Origin: Verrucomicrobiaceae bacterium
GTDB taxonomy: Bacteria > Verrucomicrobiota > Verrucomicrobiae > Verrucomicrobiales > Akkermansiaceae
Length of the DNA: 5,407 bases
Direction: 5' to 3'
Assembly: GCA_947372405.1 (NCBI GenBank)
Contig: CANBTO010000387.1
Span: 1 to 5,407 of the forward strand
Part shown: one piece after another, positions 1 to 4,997 of the stretch
How the letters are laid out: each line of letters opens with the position of its first letter
Numbering within the stretch: the first letter of the stretch is position 1
Translations under genes and position numbers: made by a program
The notes under the pieces: model-generated
Database searches by the model: none
Told to the model about the DNA's origin: nothing
What the model saw: only the letters and a program-made list of their open reading frames with translations

Positions 1-1
1 C

Positions 2-586
2 TTTGCCGCCGCCCTCCGCGCTATGCTGCGGCAGGCTCCTAACATCATCATGGTCGGAGAAATCCGGGATGCGGAAACCGCCAATATCGCGATCAACGCC
101 TCACTCACGGGTCACTTGGTGTTCTCCACCCTGCACACGAATGACGCACCATCCTCCGTCGCCCGACTTGCGGATATTGGAGTGAAGCCATTCCTGATTG
201 CATCTGCTGTTAGAGCAGCCCTGGCCCAGCGTCTCGTGCGCAAGCTCTGCCCAATCTGTAAGGCCCCAGCGGTCTTGGATGATAAGGAAATGCGCTCGCT
301 CTCGCTGGACACCTCCCGGATGAAGGACGCCACCATCTTCGGCCCCGTGGGCTGCGAGAAATGCCGCGGTAACGGTTTCAAAGGCCGGATGGGGATTTTT
401 GAAATCTTCTTACTCGATGACGAAGTGCGCAATATGATCAACAACGGCCTAACTACTACCCAACTCCGCCACCGCGCCCGCGAGCTTGGAATGCGCACCC
501 TGCGCGAGGACGGCATCCGCAAGGTTCTATCCGGACTAACCGCTGGCAGCGAGGTGGTCCACGCCACCATGTCGGACCTCGACTGA
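2..586 (+). CDS. Type II secretion / type IV pilus assembly ATPase, GspE/PilB family (5' truncated)
   Basis: C-terminal 194 residues of a secretion-superfamily hexameric ATPase that would power pseudopilus or pilus assembly from the cytoplasmic face of the inner membrane. The frame is open from base 2, so the start, the N-terminal domain and the Walker A loop lie to the left of the window. Visible are the Walker B segment IIMVGEIRD (44-70), the His box [13 protein letters not shown] with histidines at 113 and 134, and the four-cysteine zinc-binding insert, CPIC at 248-259 and CEKC at 353-364. The zinc insert marks the GspE/PilB/PulE assembly ATPases and argues against the retraction ATPase PilT. 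The end has the usual [18 protein letters not shown] helix region. The segment before Walker B reads LRQAPN, where many relatives have LRQDPD. It lies 47 bp upstream of a second, complete ATPase of the same family and is probably co-transcribed with it. Family assignment is firm; GspE versus PilB is not resolved. Confidence 0.93.
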   Translation, partial: FAAALRAMLRQAPNIIMVGEIRDAETANIAINASLTGHLVFSTLHTNDAPSSVARLADIGVKPFLIASAVRAALAQRLVRKLCPICKAPAVLDDKEMRSLSLDTSRMKDATIFGPVGCEKCRGNGFKGRMGIFEIFLLDDEVRNMINNGLTTTQLRHRARELGMRTLREDGIRKVLSGLTAGSEVVHATMSDLD

Positions 587-633
587 CCCAACCCCCTTCG
601 GCCCATTTCAAAAAACTCCCGGTATCCCCGTCC

Positions 634-2304
634 ATGGACAATCAACAACTTCTCGAACTCTTCCAATCCCGAGGCCTCATCGACTTCTCGCTCTCCCAGG
701 AAATCCTTGCGGAGGTAGGCCACAGTGGTAAGGAGATCGCGGAAATTTTGGCCGATTTCCAAGTCATTCAAAGCCGTGACGACGTCTGGCCGATCATCGC
801 TTCGGAGCTAGGGACAAGCCAAGTGGACCTCCGCGACTGGACGCCCTCGGAGGCGCTGCTCTCGCTGGTGCCTGCGGGAACCGCCCGCCTGCACGGTGCC
901 CTCCCAGTCAATTTCGACGACACCGGTCTGTACGTGGTCTTGGTGGACCCTCTGAACCCGCAGACTCCCGAAGACCTACGCTTCGCCCTTGGGCGGGAAA
1001 TCAATGTGGTGGTCGCCCCGGATTACCTCGTCGAGGCGAAGATCAACGAGTGCTACGGCGGTGAGGGCAAGGCGATGGCGGACATCCTTAGCCAGTTAGA
1101 AACCGGCAGCCAGAGCCTCAGCGTCGCCGAGCTGGAGTCTGAAGCGAATTCCGCACCGATCATCCGTTACGTTGACCTCGTGCTCTATCAGGCCATCAAG
1201 GAAAAGGCCTCGGACATTCATTTCGAACCCTTTGAAAAGGACTTCAAAATCCGCTACCGCGTGGATGGCGGGCTATTTGAAATGGCCCCGCCACCGATTC
1301 ATCTCGCCTTACCGATCCTGTCCCGCGTGAAGGTCATGGCCAACATGAACATCGCCGAGCGGCGGATTCCCCAAGACGGCCGGATCGTCAAACAAATGGG
1401 CGACAAGCAGGTGGATATGCGGGTCTCCTCACTGCCCACCCACCACGGTGAATCCATCGTGCTGCGGGTACTCGACCGCTCATCGGTGAATCTCTCGCTC
1501 GAAAATCTCGGCCTTACCGATCATATTTACAACTACATCACCGATACGATCGAGAAGCCCAACGGTATTTTCATCGTTACCGGCCCCACCGGCGCGGGTA
1601 AAACCACCACCCTTTACGCCGCCCTCCGTCGGATCAACACGATCGACTCCAAACTGCTCACGGCTGAAGACCCGGTCGAATACGACATCGACGGCATCAT
1701 CCAGATCCCCATCAACGACGCCATCGGCCTCGATTTTCCCCGCGTCCTGCGGGCCTTCCTACGCCAAGACCCGGACCGCATCATGATTGGAGAAATGCGC
1801 GACAAAGAAACCGCAACCATCGGTATTCAGGCCGCTCTAACCGGTCACTTGGTTCTCTCCACCCTACACACCAACGACGCGCCGGGCGCGGTAACCCGGT
1901 TAGTCGATATGGGCTGCGAACCGTTCCTGATTTCCGCTTCGCTGGAAGGCATTCTCGCCCAGCGTCTGGTCCGGACGATTTGCAAAGAATGCAAGTCCCC
2001 GTATGAACCGAACGAGGCGATCCTTAACCAACTCGGCATCTCGCCGCAGGAACTCGGCGACAAGCAGTTTTTCACCGGCAGCGGCTGCGACGTTTGTGGC
2101 CAATCCGGCTACCGTGGCCGCCGCGGCCTTTATGAATTGCTCAACGTCACCGACCCGATCCGCGAACTCATCACCGCCCGCGCTCCCTCCGTCGTGCTAA
2201 AACAGAAGGCCGTCGAACTCGGTATGAATACCCTTCGTGAGGACGGACTCAGAAACATCTACCTCGGACTCACCTCCATCGAAGAAGTGCTCAAATACAC
2301 CTAA
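634..2304 (+). CDS. Type II secretion / type IV pilus assembly ATPase, GspE/PilB family (complete)
   Basis: Complete 556-residue ATPase of normal family length. It should form a hexamer at the inner membrane and drive pseudopilin assembly through the platform protein encoded next. Residues 1-145 are the N-terminal MshEN/T2SSE_N-like domain. The core contains SDIHFEPF (193-200), RIPQDGR (244-250), the Walker A loop GPTGAGKT (317-324; Lys323, Thr324), the Asp box EDPVE (345-349), the Walker B RIMIGE (382-387; Glu387) and the His box with His405 and His412. A tetracysteine zinc site follows at Cys450/Cys453 and Cys485/Cys488. All catalytic elements are present, so it should be active. The ATG at 634 is preferred because the N-terminal domain begins directly after it, but the preceding bases (GGTATCCCCGTCC) show no clear Shine-Dalgarno. 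It lies 47 bp after the first ATPase, of which it is a diverged paralogue. Whether it is functionally GspE or PilB cannot be decided here. Confidence 0.96.
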   Translation: MDNQQLLELFQSRGLIDFSLSQEILAEVGHSGKEIAEILADFQVIQSRDDVWPIIASELGTSQVDLRDWTPSEALLSLVPAGTARLHGALPVNFDDTGLYVVLVDPLNPQTPEDLRFALGREINVVVAPDYLVEAKINECYGGEGKAMADILSQLETGSQSLSVAELESEANSAPIIRYVDLVLYQAIKEKASDIHFEPFEKDFKIRYRVDGGLFEMAPPPIHLALPILSRVKVMANMNIAERRIPQDGRIVKQMGDKQVDMRVSSLPTHHGESIVLRVLDRSSVNLSLENLGLTDHIYNYITDTIEKPNGIFIVTGPTGAGKTTTLYAALRRINTIDSKLLTAEDPVEYDIDGIIQIPINDAIGLDFPRVLRAFLRQDPDRIMIGEMRDKETATIGIQAALTGHLVLSTLHTNDAPGAVTRLVDMGCEPFLISASLEGILAQRLVRTICKECKSPYEPNEAILNQLGISPQELGDKQFFTGSGCDVCGQSGYRGRRGLYELLNVTDPIRELITARAPSVVLKQKAVELGMNTLREDGLRNIYLGLTSIEEVLKYT

Positions 2305-2333
2305 TATCTCTGACCCCATCAGCATCATCGAAC

Positions 2334-2362
2334 TTGCCGATTTTTTATCCTGCCCATATAGT
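2334..2362 (+). promoter_or_regulatory. Candidate sigma70-type promoter upstream of the GspF/PilC gene
   Basis: TTGCCG (2334-2339) and TATAGT (2357-2362) are separated by exactly 17 bp, matching 4 of 6 and 5 of 6 consensus positions. The spacer and flanks are markedly more AT-rich than the surrounding genes. Transcription would start near 2369, leaving a leader of about 35 nt before the ATG at 2404. It lies in a 99-bp gap (2305-2403), the widest inside the secretion gene cluster, and would let the platform and pseudopilin genes be expressed apart from the ATPases. No terminator hairpin is visible in the gap, so read-through from upstream is also expected. The call is by pattern only. Confidence 0.45.
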
Positions 2363-2403
2363 CTCTTTACACAATTCCCTTAAACCTCTAAAAAACCTTC
2401 CTC

Positions 2404-3690
2404 ATGGCGAATTTCCATTATTCCGCACTCGACGCAAAAGGCGAACAGACCACCGGCACCGTATCCGCCGCCAGCGAGAGCGAGGCCGTCCAACAGCTCC
2501 GGGCCAAGGGCCTCTACCCGACCCAGATCGATGAAGAGGGCAAGTCAAAAGGCAAAGGCAAAGCCGCTGCGGGCAAGGCCAAGTCAAAAGCTGTGGTCAA
2601 AGGGAAAGCCCCCAAGGGCCATGTCGGAGGGCGCCTCAAGCCCAAGAGCCTGATGATCTTCACCCGTCAGCTTGCGACCCTGATCGACTCTGGCCTGCCC
2701 TTACTCCGCAGCCTCAATGTGTTAGAAAAACAGGAGCCCAATCCGGTCCTGCGCGCCACCGTCAGTGCCCTCGCGGAAAATGTCCAAGGCGGCTCCACCT
2801 TCTCCGAGTCACTCGCCCAGCACCCGAAAATTTTTAACAAACTCTACGTCAACATGGTCAAGGCCGGGGAACTCGGCGGTGTTCTGGAAGTCGTCCTCAA
2901 CCGACTCGCCGAGTATCAGGAAAAGGCCCAGAAACTCAAAAACAAGATCGTGTCCGCCATGGTCTATCCGGTGATCGTCATGTTCATCGCCGTCGGCCTG
3001 CTGGTTTTCCTGATGATTTTCATCGTGCCGAAATTCCGCGAAATGTTCGACAGTGCCCAATCCGACCTCCCCCTGATTTCGGTGATCGTATTTGGTATCT
3101 CGGAATTTTTCCTCGCCCGACCCTTGTTCGTCCCCAATGTGGTTTTCGTCTTCATCGTGTTCGGCATTGGCGTCTTCCTCTTCAATCTTTGGGGTACGAC
3201 GACCGGTGGGCGGAAAGTCGTCGATCAGCTCAAACTCAAGATGCCCATCCTCGGCGACATTCAACGCAAGAGTGCCGTTTCCCGCTTCGCCCGGACGCTC
3301 GGCACACTGGTCACCTCGGGTGTGCCCATCCTCCAAGCCCTCAACATCACGCGTGATACCGCAGGCAATGTCGTCATTTCCAGCGCCATCGAAAAAGTCC
3401 ATGAGGCCGTCAAGGAGGGCGAAACCATCGTCACTCCGCTGCTTGCCTCCGGCGTCTTTCCAAGCATGGTCATCTCCATGGTGGACGTCGGCGAGGAAAC
3501 CGGCCAATTGCCCGAAATGCTTCTCAAGGTCGCCGACGTTTACGACGACGAAGTCGATAATGCCGTCACTGCGCTCACCTCGATTCTCGAGCCGATCATG
3601 ATCGTGATTTTGGCCGTCATCGTCGGCGCAGTTGTATTTGCATTGTTCCTACCTTTGATTAAGATGATTGCAACGATGGGCAACCAGTAA
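2404..3690 (+). CDS. Type II secretion system F / type IV pilus platform protein, GspF/PilC family
   Basis: A 428-residue polytopic inner-membrane protein, typical in length, that forms the platform linking the cytoplasmic ATPase to the growing pseudopilus. Residues 2-42 (ANFHYSALDAKGEQ...GLYPTQI) are the characteristic N-terminal segment. The first T2SSF domain starts at FTRQLATLIDSGLPL (86-100) and contains MVKAGELGGVL (151-161). The second starts at FARTLGTLVTSGVPIL (295-310) and contains VDVGEETGQLPEML (360-373). Membrane segments are visible at about 184-208, 242-263 and 395-418, the usual three. Between the N-terminal segment and the first domain is a Lys/Gly/Ala-rich linker (47-71) with repeated KSKGKGK-like units, longer and more basic than usual. 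The ATG at 2404 is chosen because the conserved N-terminus begins there; no clear Shine-Dalgarno precedes it. It lies 99 bp downstream of the second ATPase, has a candidate promoter of its own, and is followed 44 bp later by the pseudopilin gene. Confidence 0.95.
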   Translation: MANFHYSALDAKGEQTTGTVSAASESEAVQQLRAKGLYPTQIDEEGKSKGKGKAAAGKAKSKAVVKGKAPKGHVGGRLKPKSLMIFTRQLATLIDSGLPLLRSLNVLEKQEPNPVLRATVSALAENVQGGSTFSESLAQHPKIFNKLYVNMVKAGELGGVLEVVLNRLAEYQEKAQKLKNKIVSAMVYPVIVMFIAVGLLVFLMIFIVPKFREMFDSAQSDLPLISVIVFGISEFFLARPLFVPNVVFVFIVFGIGVFLFNLWGTTTGGRKVVDQLKLKMPILGDIQRKSAVSRFARTLGTLVTSGVPILQALNITRDTAGNVVISSAIEKVHEAVKEGETIVTPLLASGVFPSMVISMVDVGEETGQLPEMLLKVADVYDDEVDNAVTALTSILEPIMIVILAVIVGAVVFALFLPLIKMIATMGNQ

Positions 3691-3734
3691 TCCGCTGGCT
3701 ACCACCTGTCTGTATCTTGAAAATATCCAAGGCC

Positions 3735-4364
3735 ATGAAAACTACTCGGCGCAGTCACCAGCCAGCCTTCACGCTCATTGAGCTGTTGGCAGTCATCACC
3801 ATCATCGTTATCCTCGCCAGTCTCGTCGTCTCCAGTATGGGTTTCGTTACTGATCGGCAGAACAAGGAAAAGGCCAAAGTCCAGATGGCGCTGCTCTCGA
3901 GGGGATTGGAGGAATACAAGCTGGATATGGGCACCTATCCTCTAACCGCCAACACCACCGACGGAGCAGGCAATTCGGCAGTGCTTTATGAGATGCTTTT
4001 TTATGAGGGCTACAATTATGTTGCGAGTGGCTCTCCGGCAACTTGGACTAAGACAATCAATGGCGTTACGTATCCCAAAGCCACCAAGATTTACGTGAAG
4101 GATTTGGATCCGTCCAGCACCCGACAAGGCTGGGTGGATTTAGTAAGCACACCTCCGGCTTCAACGACGGTTAAAGATCCTTGGGGAAATCCGTATCGCT
4201 ATCGAACCGCAGTGGCTTATCCCACCTCTGCCTCGACAGCGGCTACAGCCAATGCTGCCACGATGAACCCCGATTTCGATCTTTGGTCGTGTGGCAAGGA
4301 TGGTAACACGAACCCTGGTAATCCTTCGGACAAACTCAACCTAGACGACATCAAGAACTTTTGA
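3735..4364 (+). CDS. Type II secretion pseudopilin, GspG-like (type IV pilin-like N-terminal methylation domain)
   Basis: A 209-residue prepilin-like protein, exported with its N-terminal helix in the inner membrane and assembled into the pseudopilus after cleavage by prepilin peptidase. A short basic leader (MKTTRRSHQPA) is followed by FTLIELL at 12-18, with Glu16 at the conserved +5 position and a hydrophobic helix to about residue 37. Cleavage would fall between Ala11 and Phe12; Ala replaces the usual Gly at -1. Then come the LEEYKLDMGTYP helix end (58-69), DPWGNPYRYR (148-157) and DFDLWSCGKDG (180-190), hallmarks of the GspG major pseudopilin and its calcium-binding C-terminal region, and a DDIKNF end. 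About 60 residues longer than classical GspG, with the extra length between 70 and 147. An in-frame TTG at 3717 would add six residues; the ATG is preferred because it gives a compact leader. AAGG lies only 2 nt before this ATG, too close for an ideal Shine-Dalgarno. It is the last gene before the terminator. Confidence 0.92.
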   Translation: MKTTRRSHQPAFTLIELLAVITIIVILASLVVSSMGFVTDRQNKEKAKVQMALLSRGLEEYKLDMGTYPLTANTTDGAGNSAVLYEMLFYEGYNYVASGSPATWTKTINGVTYPKATKIYVKDLDPSSTRQGWVDLVSTPPASTTVKDPWGNPYRYRTAVAYPTSASTAATANAATMNPDFDLWSCGKDGNTNPGNPSDKLNLDDIKNF

Positions 4365-4402
4365 AATTTAGCTGGGGCTTACGTCGTTCATTTCTCACCT
4401 CC

Positions 4403-4431
4403 AAAAGCCCGCCCCAGCGGCGGGCTTTTTT
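4403..4431 (+). terminator. Rho-independent terminator after the secretion gene cluster (possibly bidirectional)
   Basis: A perfect 11-bp stem, AAAAGCCCGCC (4403-4413) with GGCGGGCTTTT (4419-4429), encloses a 5-nt loop CCAGC and runs into a T tract at 4426-4431. It begins 39 nt after the pseudopilin stop codon and is the natural end of the secretion transcript. On the opposite strand the same hairpin ends in four T residues and lies just downstream of the decayed - strand nucleotidyltransferase, so it may serve both convergent transcripts. Confidence 0.9.
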
Positions 4432-4448
4432 GCTACTCACGACATCGG

Positions 4449-4639
4449 CTATTCCCCGCGATCTTCGAGCAAGCGGCGGAGAGACGAACGATCGATTTCA
4501 TCTTTTTCCCGGTGGGTTTGTTTGGTTTTCCACAGCAGAGTAGGCGAAGCGAGAGAATGTTGATCGCCATCCCACCTACCACGATGTCTTTGGCGTTGTG
4601 CCTGTTGAGTTCCCGGCAGAGATCCACCAGATCCGTCAT
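4449..4639 (-). pseudogene. Nucleotidyltransferase remnant with internal deletion and frame change
   Basis: On the - strand from ATG 4639 the frame gives MTDLVDLCRELN, then AKDIVVGGMAINIL (ending near 4553). This resembles the start of small nucleotidyltransferase-fold proteins, whose glycine motif reads about VVGG-A-N-HG and is followed by a catalytic DxD pair. The DxD pair is absent. Instead, within about 10 nt in another frame, the sequence reads SPTLLWKTKQTHREKDEIDR followed by SSLRRLLEDRGE and TAG (4547-4449). This resembles the C-terminal tail of the same kind of protein (a K-T-K-T-REKD--D---L pattern). Head and tail are thus joined with the middle, by my estimate about 100 residues, missing and the frame broken. 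An alternative upstream ATG in the head's frame is at 4684, and that frame runs to a stop at 4433. Function is presumed lost; intact relatives often occur as toxin-antitoxin-like or accessory proteins. Recognition is by eye, without an alignment. Confidence 0.6.
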
Positions 4640-4698
4640 CACCGGCGGTCGGGTGCGTTCCGCATCATCAGGTTCATCCTCCATTCGTCAAATTCTTC
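4639..4698 (-). pseudogene. Possible C-terminal fragment of the nucleotidyltransferase's upstream partner
   Basis: Immediately upstream of the nucleotidyltransferase remnant on the - strand, 19 codons after an in-frame TAG read EEFDEWRMNLMMRNAPDRR and end in a TGA that overlaps the next ATG as TGATG (4641-4637). One-base stop/start overlaps of this kind are typical of translationally coupled gene pairs, and small nucleotidyltransferases are commonly encoded with a short upstream partner. The charged, Trp-containing composition looks protein-like, but 19 residues are too few to name a family, and the frame is closed by a stop directly before it. It may be the surviving end of a broken gene or chance. 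Confidence 0.25.
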
Positions 4699-4997
4699 CT
4701 AGCTTTTGAAAACAATGAACCCCTTTCGGGAACGGCAGGCCACCCCACAAGTGTTGAAAATTCCGCTGGAGTCAGTTGAATTGCTTCCAGTCACCTTCGC
4801 CGTTTGCGGGTGGCGGACGCCGCTTGCCAACGACTTTGGCGCGGGGATCACCCGATTCAATCAACTCATTCGTGGCAGAACCATAAACCACCGGATCAGC
4901 GATGGCGAGGAGCATCTCAACTGGATTTATACTGCCGTTTCGGAAATTGAATATTCTCGACGCAAGCCCCCCGCCGGGCTTGCTTCTCCCCAGCAAC
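4699..4997. other. Intergenic stretch without an identifiable gene
   Basis: Nothing here can be assigned to a known gene. A + strand open frame from 4706 runs past the start of the next gene in a different frame and matches no family I know. On the - strand a 47-codon frame (ATG 4915 to TGA 4772) reads MLLAIADPVVYGSATNELIE, then a segment rich in Lys, Arg and Pro. It looks more ordered than chance but is not recognised. An imperfect hairpin (4801-4832) and a perfect 8-bp hairpin (4962-4983) lie inside. TATACT at 4928-4933 is a fair -10 box about 65 nt before the next gene, but there is no convincing -35. The stretch may hold decayed genes or a dispersed intergenic repeat. Confidence 0.5.
4962..4983. 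other. Perfect inverted repeat (hairpin) in the leader of the last gene
   Basis: GCAAGCCC (4962-4969) pairs perfectly with GGGCTTGC (4976-4983) around a 6-nt loop CCCGCC. The element ends 14 nt before the ATG at 4998. It is followed on the + strand only by TTCTCCC, a poor T tract, so it would be a weak terminator at best. On the - strand it has no T tract. Its position fits either the end of a lost upstream gene or a structured 5' leader affecting translation of the gene downstream. Confidence 0.5.

Noticed and set aside
2..586. Retraction ATPase PilT
   Set aside because: The two CxxC pairs of the assembly-type zinc insert are present; PilT proteins lack this insert.
112..771. Long - strand open frame (219 codons)
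   Set aside because: It lies antisense to two clearly conserved ATPase genes and their gap; its translation shows no family signature.
2809..3507. Long - strand open frame (232 codons), rich in Asp, Glu and His
   Set aside because: It is antisense to the well-conserved GspF/PilC gene; the composition is the mirror of hydrophobic membrane codons.
3092..3601. 169-codon + strand frame inside the platform gene
   Set aside because: Out of frame with the GspF/PilC gene and Ser/Pro-rich, as expected for a shifted frame of GC-rich coding DNA.
4801..4832. Integron attC recombination site
   Set aside because: The hairpin ends do not fit the RYYYAAC/GTRRRRY core boxes, it is short for an attC, and no integrase or cassette array is present.
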